A stretch of DNA of 52,239 nt, from positions 1-52,239 of the forward strand of contig CBFIEF010000018.1 in the NCBI GenBank assembly GCA_965661545.1, written 5' to 3'. Shown here in pieces: positions 42,214 through 50,041 of the stretch; position 1 is the stretch's first letter, and each line of letters begins with the position of its first letter. This stretch comes from UBA7985 sp965661545 (GTDB lineage: Bacteria > Pseudomonadota > Alphaproteobacteria > UBA7985). The notes under the pieces are model-generated. The model saw only the letters and a program-made list of their open reading frames with translations. It searched no databases and was not told where the DNA came from. The position numbers and the translations under genes are program-made.

Positions 42214-42675
42214 ATGATTAAGTCGTTCACTGCAACGCCCAAGGACATCAAGAAGGAATGGATCCTGATTGATGCTGAAGACGTGGTATTGGGCCGTTTG
42301 GCCTCGCGTGTCGCGAACCTTCTTCGCGGCAAGCACAAGGCGACCTACACGCCGCACATGGATTGCGGCGATAACGTCGTCATTATCAACGCCGAGAAGG
42401 TTCGTCTGACTGGTAACAAGCGCCAGACCAAGACCTACTACTGGCACACCGGCCACCCGGGCGGGATCAAGGAGCGTAAGGCGCACCAGATCCTCGACGG
42501 TGACTACCCAGAGCGCGTTCTGACCAAGGCAATCGAGCGGATGATTCCGCGCGGTCCGCTGGGTCGTCAGCAGATGAAGAATCTGCGCGTTTACGCTGGC
42601 TCTGAGCACAAGCAAGAAGCTCAGAACCCACGGGTTTACGATTTCGCGTCTGAGAACGCGAAGAACACCCGCTAG
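42214..42675 (+). CDS. rplM: 50S ribosomal protein L13
   Basis: Large-subunit ribosomal protein of 153 residues. Conserved phrases: WILIDAEDVVLGRLASRVANLLRGKHK, CGDNVVIINAEKVRLTG, YYWHTGHPGGIK and MIPRGPLGRQQMKNLRVYAG. The C-terminal extension of a few residues beyond YAGSEH is typical for Alphaproteobacteria. It is followed after 17 bases by rpsI, the invariant rplM-rpsI pair. Confidence 0.98.
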   Translation: MIKSFTATPKDIKKEWILIDAEDVVLGRLASRVANLLRGKHKATYTPHMDCGDNVVIINAEKVRLTGNKRQTKTYYWHTGHPGGIKERKAHQILDGDYPERVLTKAIERMIPRGPLGRQQMKNLRVYAGSEHKQEAQNPRVYDFASENAKNTR

Positions 42676-42692
42676 GCCAAGGAGCAAAGACT

Positions 42693-43190
42693 ATGAATGA
42701 GACTGTTCAAGATCTCGCGGACCTGAACCAGCTGACTGGTGAAGACGCTGCTGCGGCTCCAACTCAGGCCCCTGCGCCTAAGTACGAGGCGGTTCGTGAC
42801 GAGTTTGGCCGTTCCTACGCAACGGGCCGCCGGAAAGAATCCGCGGCGCGCGTATGGTTAAAGCCGGGTACGGGTGTTGTGATGATCAATGGTCGTCCAA
42901 TCGACCAGTACTTCGCACGCCCTGTGCTGCAAATGATGTTGCACCAGCCGTTCCAGATTACGGAGCGTTTGGGCCAGTTTGACGTGATGGCGACCGTTAA
43001 GGGCGGTGGCCTGTCTGGTCAAGCCGGCGCGGTCCGCCACGGCATCTCCCGCGCACTGACGCTATACGAGCCAGAACTCCGCCCCCAGTTGAAAAAGGGC
43101 GGCTTCCTGACGCGTGACTCTCGTAAGGTCGAGCGTAAGAAGTACGGCCGCCGGAAGGCACGCCGGAGCTTCCAGTTCTCTAAGCGCTAG
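42693..43190 (+). CDS. rpsI: 30S ribosomal protein S9
   Basis: Small-subunit ribosomal protein, 165 residues, with an N-terminal extension of about 35 residues rich in Ala, Glu and Pro before the conserved core starts at YATGRRKESAARVWLKPG. The C-terminus RKKYGRRKARRSFQFSKR reaches the decoding centre and is intact. AAGGAG precedes the ATG. It is co-transcribed with rplM and followed by a strong terminator. Confidence 0.98.
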   Translation: MNETVQDLADLNQLTGEDAAAAPTQAPAPKYEAVRDEFGRSYATGRRKESAARVWLKPGTGVVMINGRPIDQYFARPVLQMMLHQPFQITERLGQFDVMATVKGGGLSGQAGAVRHGISRALTLYEPELRPQLKKGGFLTRDSRKVERKKYGRRKARRSFQFSKR

Positions 43191-43233
43191 AATAGATGTA
43201 CAGTTTTCCTTCGGGAAAGCGTTGAATTTCAAA

Positions 43234-43261
43234 GGGTTAGCCAATCGGCTAGCCCTTTTTT
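43234..43261 (+). terminator. Rho-independent terminator after rpsI
   Basis: GGGTTAGCC (43234-43242) pairs with GGCTAGCCC (43247-43255) across a four-base loop, followed by six T. It ends the rplM-rpsI operon. Confidence 0.9.
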
Positions 43262-43756
43262 CGTTGTAGCAGACTTGTTGCAGAATGCCGTAGCTATTGG
43301 CGGGGCGGTTAGTGTCGGTAGCAGAACCGTAGCAGAAATCAGTAGGTTGGCGCTCGATCTCGGGGTGAAGTTACTGTGTTTACCACAGTGTTTGGTGCGT
43401 GGTTTTGGTGGCGAGTTGGCTTTGGGGATTGAGGTCAAATTACTATGGAGAACAGAGTCTTTTGCCCGTGCTTTCGCTGGTCATTGTGCTCTGGCTCCGT
43501 TGCTGGCGGATGATGGCGTTGACGAAGGGCAAGCCAGCCGGTCAAGCGTAGGCCGTGGTTTGAGTCACGGTTTTCAGGCGAGTTGGCTTTGGAGAGGGTG
43601 GGTCAGTTATTGATGATACGGAGTAACTAAACCAAGTTTGCATCTGCCAACCCTCCCGCAGCAAGCCTCAACCAAGCACGTTGACCTCTCCACGTGCAGT
43701 GTTAGCTTTCCCGCAGCAGAAACTGCCCTGAGCAAGCGACGACCTTGGCCTACTAA
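43262..43756. other. Spacer without a recognisable gene; contains a 16-base direct repeat
   Basis: No gene with known content is found on either strand. A 112-codon plus-strand frame (43275-43613) starting at TTG has no ribosome-binding site and no recognisable motif. GGCGAGTTGGCTTTGG occurs twice in direct orientation, at 43410-43425 and 43577-43592. The stretch may be decayed sequence, as may the remnant that follows it. Confidence 0.4.
43410..43592 (+). repeat. 16-base direct repeat pair
   Basis: Two identical copies of GGCGAGTTGGCTTTGG at 43410-43425 and 43577-43592, 167 bases apart, in the gene-poor stretch after rpsI. Confidence 0.6.
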
Positions 43757-44044
43757 AACGACGAAGTTGTCATTTACGAAGGCGAGTTTTCGAGGTTTAA
43801 GCGCGACCTCGACTTCGCCAACAAAAACACCCCCCTGAACTGGTGCCTTGAGATCAAGGTTATTGGTTTGCTCTGGTGGAGTGGTGCTTTGGCTTATGCT
43901 TTGATGGATCCCAAAACCTTCGCCATTTGGAAGAGGATGCCCTGGCGCCGGATGAGGCGTTGGTGGTGCCTGTTGGGGTGGAGGCTGGGTTTGGGGGTTG
44001 GGGCGGTCTTTTTGGGGTGTGTGTCAGGCGCAGATTGCCAGTAG
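43757..44044 (+). pseudogene. Possible gene remnant encoding a Trp-rich membrane-type C-terminus
   Basis: A frame of 95 codons is open between stops and reads like real protein (for example VIYEGEFSRFKRDLDFANKN, then EIKVIGLLWWSGALAYALMD and GWRLGLGVGAVFLGCVSG). It has no ATG, GTG or TTG until codon 38 (TTG 43868), and the stop just upstream suggests the beginning was lost or frame-shifted. A weak hairpin (44045-44063) follows. The antisense strand also has an open frame of 85 codons but with less natural composition. I do not recognise the family. Confidence 0.3.
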
Positions 44045-44168
44045 TCTTCCGAAAAAGGGAAGAAAAATACTTTTTTACTATCCAAGAGGTTATTAGACAG
44101 AGTGCTCCAAGGCGGCGCAGGCGTGCCGCGTGGCCCGTTTGTGGCCGCCAAACACAGGAGCCTTTTGC

Positions 44169-45113
44169 ATGGATCAGACGACCTTTGGACCCAACGGTTG
44201 GACCCCCCGCCGGATGGGTGACTTAACAGGCAAAATCTTTCTCATCACGGGCGCGAGTTCTGGTACGGGGTTCGAGGCGTCGAAGGCGCTGCTCAGCCGG
44301 GGCGCGAGGATTGTCATGCTGAACCGCAGTCCAGCCAAGTCCGAAGCCACCATCGCAGCGTTGAAAGCAGCGGTGGGCGAGGGCGCGGATGTTTCCTTTA
44401 TCCCCTTGGAGCTTGGGTCGCTGGCATCCGTGCGGGAGGCCGCAACGGCAGTGATGGAAACGGTCCCGCAGATCGACGCGCTGCTGTGCAACGCGGCAAT
44501 CGCGCAAGTGGCAAAGCGCCGGCTGACCGTCGATGGCTTTGAGAGTCAGATGGGGGTGAATTACGATGGACATTTCCTGCTTTGCGCCCTGCTGTTTAAC
44601 CGGATCAACGCATCCGGCGGACGGATCGTGGTTGTGGGCAGCACGGGCTATAAAATGGGGCTGAAGCGGATCAAGTTCGAGGACTTGGACGTTGCCGAAA
44701 ACTACTCAGGCTGGGGCGCGTACTCCCAGAGCAAGCTGGCGCAGATGATGATGGGCTATGAAGCACAGCGCCGGATTCAGGCCGCTGGCAGCGCGGTCCA
44801 GGTGCACGTCTGTCACCCCGGCGCAGCCCGTACATCTTTGATCAACGGCAATGCAAACTGGTTCATGCGGTTCGCGTGGGCCTTGATCTCCCCCTTTGCC
44901 CAAAGCGCGGAAAAGGGGGCTTGGCCCGCGCTGATGTGTGCCACGGAGCCGGGGCTGACGCCTGCGCGGCTGTATGGACCAACACAGCGCGCAGAGACGG
45001 CGGGCCCGGTTGGGGTTGGCTCGTTGGAAGACTTCGCCCTGAACGCCGAAGACGGCGCGCGGCTGTGGTCGGTATCAGAGGAAAGAACCGGCCAAAGGTG
45101 GTCGATGGACTAG
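44169..45113 (+). CDS. Short-chain dehydrogenase/reductase (retinol-dehydrogenase-like)
   Basis: NAD(P)-dependent oxidoreductase, 314 residues. Cofactor motif TGASSGTGFEAS near residues 25-36, LLCNAAIA near 110, the catalytic Ser in VVVGSTGYKM and the YSQSK pair (YxxxK). The N-terminal PNGWTPRRMGDLTGK and the overall length are like the RDH/WWOX-type subgroup. Start ATG 44169 has AGGAG nine bases upstream. The substrate cannot be deduced. It is on the same strand as the zinc operon but separated from it by a Zur site and 160 bases. Confidence 0.85.
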   Translation: MDQTTFGPNGWTPRRMGDLTGKIFLITGASSGTGFEASKALLSRGARIVMLNRSPAKSEATIAALKAAVGEGADVSFIPLELGSLASVREAATAVMETVPQIDALLCNAAIAQVAKRRLTVDGFESQMGVNYDGHFLLCALLFNRINASGGRIVVVGSTGYKMGLKRIKFEDLDVAENYSGWGAYSQSKLAQMMMGYEAQRRIQAAGSAVQVHVCHPGAARTSLINGNANWFMRFAWALISPFAQSAEKGAWPALMCATEPGLTPARLYGPTQRAETAGPVGVGSLEDFALNAEDGARLWSVSEERTGQRWSMD

Positions 45114-45166
45114 CGCGCCGCTGGGGGTATTCACCCGACACCGGGGAGCCTCGCCCACAGTAGGTC

Positions 45167-45195
45167 TTGCATTCAGATCAGATTTGTAATGTTAT
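45167..45195 (+). promoter_or_regulatory. Predicted promoter of the zinc uptake operon
   Basis: TTGCAT at 45167-45172 and TGTTAT at 45190-45195 form -35 and -10 hexamers with a 17-base spacer. The -10 element lies inside the Zur palindrome, so repressor binding would block polymerase. Confidence 0.5.
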
Positions 45196-45203
45196 AACAT
45201 ATC
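45186..45203. promoter_or_regulatory. Zur operator
   Basis: The perfect palindrome ATGTTATAACAT (45189-45200), flanked by matching G and C at the third position outwards (G at 45186, C at 45203), fits the alphaproteobacterial Zur box pattern G-N2-ATGTTATAACAT-N2-C. It lies 70-90 bases before the micro-ORF and the zinc transporter genes. Confidence 0.8.
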
Positions 45204-45273
45204 ACCAGCGGCTACGTTCCTTTGGGAGCAGTGGCGCGTTGGGTGTTTGTGTTTTTGGATTTGGACGGACCGC

Positions 45274-45381
45274 ATGATCTTTTCTTTCTTGCTCAGCCGA
45301 CGCGGCGCGCTGTCACGGTTTATGATGGCGGCGGCAGTGGTGGCCGTGATCTGGATCCTCTTTTTCGCCGTAACGGTTTAG
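45274..45381 (+). CDS. 35-residue hydrophobic micro-ORF in front of znuC
   Basis: ATG 45274 to TAG 45381 encodes MIFSFLLSRRGALSRFMM followed by a single membrane helix (AAAVVAVIWILFFAVTV) ending at the C-terminus. It begins 70 bases after the Zur box and stops eight bases before the znuC ATG. Upstream GGACGG is a passable ribosome-binding site. It may be a small membrane protein of the zinc transporter or a leader peptide for znuC; it may also be chance, since a 36-codon frame is short. A longer frame on the same strand reads through here in another phase but begins without a ribosome-binding site. Confidence 0.4.
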   Translation: MIFSFLLSRRGALSRFMMAAAVVAVIWILFFAVTV

Positions 45382-45389
45382 GGGCAGGG

Positions 45390-46133
45390 ATGAGTTCTAC
45401 TGCGTTGGAGGTTTCGGACCTCTTTGTCAATTTTGGTCCTACACCGGCGATCATGGGGTTGAGCGCGGAGATTCCGCTGGGCTCGCTCACGGCTGTTGTT
45501 GGCCCCAACGGTGCCGGAAAGTCGACGCTGCTGAAAGCCGTCGTGGGGCAGTTGCGCCCGGCGAGCGGTCGCGTGTCCTTTGGCTCGTTGAAGCGGTCGG
45601 AGGTGGCGTACCTGCCTCAACATTCGACCATCGAGCGGGACTTCCCCATTACGGTTCTGGAAATCGTCACGATGGGGCTGTGGAACGAGATTGGCCCCTT
45701 TGGCGCGTCAAACCGTCGCCAGCGGGACGAGGTTGAGCGGGCGATTGCAGCGGTGGGTATGACGGGCTTGGAAGACCGGGCGATCGGGCAGCTCTCTGGC
45801 GGGCAACTGCAGCGGGCATTGTTCGCGCGATTGTTGCTGCAGAAGGGCCGACTGATTTTGCTCGACGAGCCGTTTAGCGCGGTCGATGCAAAGACGCTCA
45901 AGGATCTGCTGGGGGTCATCAAGGAATGGCATACCGGCGGCACCACGGTTCTGGCCGTGCTGCACGATCAGGATACGGTCAGCGCGCACTTCCCCGAGAC
46001 GCTGTTGATGGCGCGGGAGCTGGTGGCCCATGGCCCCACGCGGCAAGTGCTGACCGGCGAGAACACGGAACTGGCCAACCGCATGTGCGAGGCCTGCGCC
46101 GACGACGAACACACTTGCTCTAAGGCGGCTTAA
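45390..46133 (+). CDS. znuC: Zinc ABC transporter ATP-binding protein
   Basis: Energises zinc import with ZnuB and ZnuA. 247 residues. Walker A GPNGAGKSTLL near residues 38-48, Q-loop YLPQHSTIERDFP near 76, signature LSGGQLQRALFARLL near 138-152, Walker B LILLDEPFSAVD and the H-loop His in AVLHDQDTVS. The C-terminus has a Cys/His-rich end (CEACADDEHTC). ATG 45390 is preferred over an upstream in-frame GTG-type start at 45222 because homology begins there. Its stop TAA shares bases with the znuB ATG, so the two are coupled. Confidence 0.95.
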   Translation: MSSTALEVSDLFVNFGPTPAIMGLSAEIPLGSLTAVVGPNGAGKSTLLKAVVGQLRPASGRVSFGSLKRSEVAYLPQHSTIERDFPITVLEIVTMGLWNEIGPFGASNRRQRDEVERAIAAVGMTGLEDRAIGQLSGGQLQRALFARLLLQKGRLILLDEPFSAVDAKTLKDLLGVIKEWHTGGTTVLAVLHDQDTVSAHFPETLLMARELVAHGPTRQVLTGENTELANRMCEACADDEHTCSKAA

Positions 46134-46999
46134 TGATCGACACGTTTATTCAGCCGTTTCTCGACTTTGAATTCATGCGTCGTGCCCTGTTCGGCTGTGT
46201 GGTGATTGCCATTGGCGCCTCGCCGTTGGGCGTTTTTCTGATGCTGCGCCGGATGAGCCTGACAGGTGATGCCATGGCGCACGCGATTTTGCCCGGCGCG
46301 GCGGTGGGCTATTTGATCGGCGGACTGTCGCTTCCGGCAATGACGTTTGGCGGTGTGATTGCGGGTTTTGTTGTCGCCTTTCTCTCTGGCCTGATCGCGC
46401 GCACGACGGTGCTGAAAGAAGACGCGAGCCTGGCGACATTTTACATCATGTCACTGGCGCTGGGGGTGCTGATCATCTCCATCCGCGGGGACAATGTGGA
46501 CTTGATCCATATTCTGTTTGGAACGGTTTTGGCGCTGAACGACGGGGCGCTGCTGCTGCTGTGCGGGGTGACGTCGATCACCATTCTGGCGCTGTCGCTG
46601 CTGTTCCGGTTGATCCTGATGGAAAGCGTTGATTCGCAGTTTCTGTCGTCGGTCAGCCTGTGGGGCGCTGCGGCACACTATGCGTTTTTGGCGCTGGTGG
46701 TGCTGAACCTTGTGGCCGGTTTTCATGCGCTGGGATCGCTGATGGTGATCGGCGTGATGCTGCTGCCTGCGGCGAGCGCGCGGTTCTGGGCGCGGAGTGT
46801 TGGCAGTCTGATCCTCATCGCTTTCCTGATCGGTGTGAGCGCGAGTGTGCTCGGCTTGCTTGCGTCCTTCCACTTTAGCCTTCCCTCCGGGCCCGCGATC
46901 ATCCTGACCGCCGGTCTGTTCCATGTCGTCTCGCTCGTGATTGGTCGCGAAGGCGGATGGGTCCCTACTTACTTTCGGATATCAAAGGTGATGCAATGA
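46133..46999 (+). CDS. znuB: Zinc ABC transporter permease
   Basis: Inner-membrane permease of the zinc importer, 288 residues with about eight to nine hydrophobic helices. Family phrases are LMLRRMSLTGDAMAHAILPGAAVGYL near residues 36-61 and GSLMVIGVMLLPAASARFWA near 200. The start overlaps the znuC stop (TAATG) and the stop overlaps the znuA start (ATGA), so znuCBA is one translationally linked unit under the Zur box. Confidence 0.95.
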   Translation: MIDTFIQPFLDFEFMRRALFGCVVIAIGASPLGVFLMLRRMSLTGDAMAHAILPGAAVGYLIGGLSLPAMTFGGVIAGFVVAFLSGLIARTTVLKEDASLATFYIMSLALGVLIISIRGDNVDLIHILFGTVLALNDGALLLLCGVTSITILALSLLFRLILMESVDSQFLSSVSLWGAAAHYAFLALVVLNLVAGFHALGSLMVIGVMLLPAASARFWARSVGSLILIAFLIGVSASVLGLLASFHFSLPSGPAIILTAGLFHVVSLVIGREGGWVPTYFRISKVMQ

Positions 47000-48102
47000 T
47001 GCGTCTTTCAAAATCTTTCCGTCTAAGCGCGACCGCAGCAGCAATCTGCTTCGCGCCTCTCGCAAAAGCACAGGCTGACCAGCTGCATTTCGTTGCCTCT
47101 TTTTCTATCCTCCAGGACATGGTGGAGCAGGTGGCCGGTGATAAGGCGTCTGTGACTTCGTTGGTTGGTCCTGATGGCGATATGCACTTCTTCATCCCTA
47201 GCCCGGCGGACGCGCGCCGGTTGAAGGGCGCGGATATGCTGGTGGTAAACGGCCTCGAATTCGAAGGCTGGATCGAGCGGTTGATCGATGCTTCTGGTTT
47301 TGAGGGGAAGTTGGTTGTTGCCTCAGATGGCATTGATGTCCTGGGCTATGAAGACGGCGGTGAAGACGGCCGCGATGATCACGATGATCATGACGATCAT
47401 GACGATCATGAGGATCATGACGATCACGATGATCATGACGATCACGATGATCATGACGATCACGATGATCATGAAGATCACGACGATCATGACGATCACG
47501 ACGATCATGATGATCACGCTGGCCACGATCATGGTGAGTTCGACCCGCATGCGTGGCAAAGCCTCACGCGCGCTGCGGTCTACGTCGACAACATCGCCGC
47601 GGCCCTGTCAGAAGCTCATCCTGAAGCCAGTGCGACTTTTGGCATGAATGCTGAGGCGTACTCCGCTCAGATCATGGCGTTGGATGCCGCGCTGAAAGCA
47701 GACTTTGCGGTGATTGATGAGCATTGCACCACAGTTGTGACTTCGCACGACGCCTTTCAGTATTTTGGTGCGGACTATGGCCTGACATTCGTTGCGCCCG
47801 ATGGCCTCAGTACGGCTAGCGAAGCCTCGGCGGGTGATGTTGCTTTGCTGATTGAGCAAATCCGTGACGGTGGCGTGTCGGCTGCTTTCGTTGAGAACAT
47901 TACCGACAACCGGTTGATCGAGCAGATTGCCAGCGAGACGAACCTGTCAATGGGTGGCGTGCTGTTCTCTGGCGCTCTGTCTGACGCAGACGGTCCGGCT
48001 GCGACCTACTTGGACATGATGGCGCACAATGGATCTCAGCTCCTGACTGCGCTGCGTGCGGCTGAGGCTGCAGGTCTGTGTGAAGACGATCACGACGACT
48101 AA
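46996..48102 (+). CDS. znuA: Zinc ABC transporter substrate-binding protein with a long Asp/His repeat loop
   Basis: Periplasmic zinc-binding protein of the cluster A-I family, 368 residues with a signal peptide (core ATAAAICFAPLAKAQA). Metal ligands: His64 in DGDMHFF, His185 in DPHAW, the His in VTSHDAFQYFG and the Asp in ENITDNRLIEQ. Between the first two lies the charged loop found in ZnuA proteins, here a run of sixteen [D/E]DH triplets (residues 127-174) followed by AGHDHGEFDPH. The loop is thought to capture zinc. Start 46996 overlaps znuB; ATG 46999 is an alternative. A strong bidirectional terminator follows. Confidence 0.95.
   Translation: MMRLSKSFRLSATAAAICFAPLAKAQADQLHFVASFSILQDMVEQVAGDKASVTSLVGPDGDMHFFIPSPADARRLKGADMLVVNGLEFEGWIERLIDASGFEGKLVVASDGIDVLGYEDGGEDGRDDHDDHDDHDDHEDHDDHDDHDDHDDHDDHDDHEDHDDHDDHDDHDDHAGHDHGEFDPHAWQSLTRAAVYVDNIAAALSEAHPEASATFGMNAEAYSAQIMALDAALKADFAVIDEHCTTVVTSHDAFQYFGADYGLTFVAPDGLSTASEASAGDVALLIEQIRDGGVSAAFVENITDNRLIEQIASETNLSMGGVLFSGALSDADGPAATYLDMMAHNGSQLLTALRAAEAAGLCEDDHDD
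47374..47517 (+). repeat. Sixteen tandem 9-base repeats encoding [D/E]DH in znuA
   Basis: 144 bases of near-identical GAYGATCAY units. Fourteen units encode Asp-Asp-His and two (units 5 and 12) Glu-Asp-His. The DNA repeat is tight enough for replication slippage, so unit number may differ between strains. Confidence 0.95.
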
Positions 48103-48134
48103 GCTCGGGCGGCCTTAGCGGGCGTTGTCGAGAC

Positions 48135-48179
48135 AAAAAAAGGGGGCGCTGCACGTGGTGTGCGGCGTCCCCTTTTTTT
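48135..48179. terminator. Bidirectional rho-independent terminator
   Basis: A seven-base A tract and GGGGGCGCTGCAC (48142 onward) face GTGCGGCGTCCCC and seven T (to 48179), giving a stem of about 20 pairs including A-T ends and wobble pairs. It serves znuCBA on the plus strand and the small membrane-protein gene on the minus strand. Confidence 0.9.
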
Positions 48180-48195
48180 GCGTCTTGGGCGACGA

Positions 48196-48546
48196 TTAGC
48201 CGGCGAAAAGGGCGAACAGCAGGCCTGCGCCCGTGCCGCCGAAGCCGATGATGATCAGCCCGCGGTACATGATAAACGGCGCGTTAATCCAGTTCTTGTA
48301 GCGGTTCAGCTTGAGCTCGTCTTCGCTGAGGTCTTTCAAAGCAGCGCTCATGTCGTCGATGCTGCTGTTCATGCCAATAATGGCCATGACGTTGATAAAG
48401 ACAATCAGGACAGTCGCTGCGATGGTTGGCACGGGCAGGCCAAGCGACATCAGGACAACCAGTGCCGTGTTGGTGACGATGCTAAGAGCAAACATGGACA
48501 TGATGGTCCAGCCAGCATTGCTGAGGGCAGTTTGATTTTCAGACAT
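48196..48546 (-). CDS. Small membrane protein of unknown function
   Basis: 116 residues with three hydrophobic segments (about 12-38, 41-60 and 92-116), joined by a charged loop with SSIDDMSAALKDLSEDELKLNRYKNW. No signal peptide is evident. Start ATG 48546 is chosen because the sequence upstream in the same frame shows no coding character; TGGA is a weak ribosome-binding site. It is divergent from argC. I do not recognise the family. Confidence 0.7.
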   Translation of the reverse strand: MSENQTALSNAGWTIMSMFALSIVTNTALVVLMSLGLPVPTIAATVLIVFINVMAIIGMNSSIDDMSAALKDLSEDELKLNRYKNWINAPFIMYRGLIIIGFGGTGAGLLFALFAG

Positions 48547-48909
48547 GATAGATTCCAATCTGTGCGAGGGAGTAATAGTAATCGCATAATGCAAAATCAC
48601 AGCATCAGCACCTAGTTTGTTGGGTCATTCTCCAAATTATATTGATGAATGATAAATGATTATCGTTAATGAGCAGAATGTTCGGATATCGATTGTGTAA
48701 AATAGGGCGATTTCGCTCATATATATTTCATTAATGGGCTAATGAGAGGTCCAATACATGATTAAATCTGGGTTTAATCTTGCTGCGTTTGCTGCCGCCC
48801 CCGCCGAGCGTCGAGTTGTGAGCCGTGATGTTTTCTGTGTTGCAGCGGGAAAGGTGGCTCTCCGGACGATTTCCTCTTAGGTTTCCCAAAGAAAGAGGGG
48901 GTGTTGTGC
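48547..48909. other. Divergent intergenic region with a Fur-like inverted repeat
   Basis: No gene is seen. The AT-rich middle holds GATAAATGATTATC (48651-48664), an inverted repeat GATAA-N4-TTATC that looks like a degenerate Fur/Mur-type iron box, and CATTA/TAATG at 48728-48743. The end next to argC contains its ribosome-binding site GAGGGGG. Confidence 0.4.
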
Positions 48910-49953
48910 ATGCCATTGAAAATCGCGATCTTTGGAGCATCAGGCTACACCGGTGCAGAGGCTATTCGCATCGCGCTGGGTCATCCCCATGTCGAAATCG
49001 TCGCTCTAACCGGGGAGAGTAAAGCCGGGAAGACGATCGACGAGGTTTACCCCCACTTGGCGGGCTTTGGCTTGCCGTCGTTGGTGAAGATTGAAGATGT
49101 CAGCCTGAAGGGTCTGGACGCCGTCTTCCTGTGCTTGCCACACGCAACCACTCAACGCGTCGCCAAAACCTTGCGCGCTGCCGCGCCCGATCTGCGGCTG
49201 ATTGATCTGAGCGCCGACTTCCGCTTGCGCGACGTGGCAGCCTATGAGGACTGGTACGGCGAGCACTTCGCGCCAGAGCATCAGGGCGAGGCGGTCTACG
49301 GACTGACTGAGCATTACCGTACAGATATCAAAGACGCGCCGATTATTGCCTGTCCGGGCTGCTATCCTACCAGCATTCTGGTGCCCTTGCTGGCGCTACA
49401 GAATGCCGGCTTGATCGATCCCAGCCGGATCATCGCCGATTCCAAGTCTGGCACCACAGGGGCCGGGCGCAAGTCGAGCGAGGCGCTGAGTCATTCAGAA
49501 GTGTCCGAGGGCTTTCACGCCTACGGTGTCGCGTCTCATCGCCATACCGCCGAGCTGGATCAAGAGCTCTCCTTGCGCGCAGGACAGGCGGTGAAGGCTT
49601 CCTTTACCCCGCACTTGTTGCCTATGAACCGAGGGATCCTGTCCACGGTCTACGGCGAACTTGCGCATGGGGTTGAGATCGAGCAAGCGCAGGCAGCACT
49701 GCAGGATTTTGCGAACCGCGAGGCGTTTGTGGTCCATGCTCAGGGCAGCACACCTGTCGCCACTCGATTCGTGCGCTCGACCAACCGTGTGATGGTGGAT
49801 CTAAAGGCCGACCGCAGAAATGGGTCGTTCATACTGCTTTCGGCCATCGATAACCTGACCAAAGGCTCCTCAGGGCAGGCTTTTCAGAATTTTAACGTTG
49901 CTTTTGGCTTGGAGGAGACAACAGGCCTTCACCTTGTCAGCGCATTTCCGTAA
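48910..49953 (+). CDS. argC: N-acetyl-gamma-glutamyl-phosphate reductase
   Basis: Third step of arginine synthesis, NADPH reduction of N-acetylglutamyl phosphate to the semialdehyde. 347 residues. NADP motif FGASGYTGAEAIRI near residues 8-21, the catalytic Cys in ACPGCYPTSIL near 150, HRHTAELDQEL, and the C-terminal AIDNLTKGSSGQAFQNFN. The length of nearly 350 is that of the longer ArgC type. Start ATG 48910 is preferred over GTG 48901 three codons earlier because GAGGGGG then has proper spacing. In several Alphaproteobacteria argC follows rpsI closely; here 5.7 kb separate them. Confidence 0.95.
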   Translation: MPLKIAIFGASGYTGAEAIRIALGHPHVEIVALTGESKAGKTIDEVYPHLAGFGLPSLVKIEDVSLKGLDAVFLCLPHATTQRVAKTLRAAAPDLRLIDLSADFRLRDVAAYEDWYGEHFAPEHQGEAVYGLTEHYRTDIKDAPIIACPGCYPTSILVPLLALQNAGLIDPSRIIADSKSGTTGAGRKSSEALSHSEVSEGFHAYGVASHRHTAELDQELSLRAGQAVKASFTPHLLPMNRGILSTVYGELAHGVEIEQAQAALQDFANREAFVVHAQGSTPVATRFVRSTNRVMVDLKADRRNGSFILLSAIDNLTKGSSGQAFQNFNVAFGLEETTGLHLVSAFP

Positions 49954-50041
49954 ACCCACGGGGTAGGCGATTACTCAATTTCGCCACGTTAATTGCGCAT
50001 TAGTCATCATTGGCGACGCACTAGGACGTTTTAGATTTCGC

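Noticed and set aside
45222..45389. 56-residue N-terminal extension of ZnuC
   Set aside because: No homology to ZnuC and no ribosome-binding site; ATG 45390 fits the family start, and a micro-ORF occupies another frame here.
47374..47517. CRISPR-like regular repeat
   Set aside because: Units are nine bases, contiguous and in frame with znuA; there are no spacers.
47323..47559. Open frames in the other phases over the znuA repeat (Ile/Met/Thr and Ile/Val/Met rich)
   Set aside because: Products of reading the 9-base DNA repeat out of frame; no start signals.
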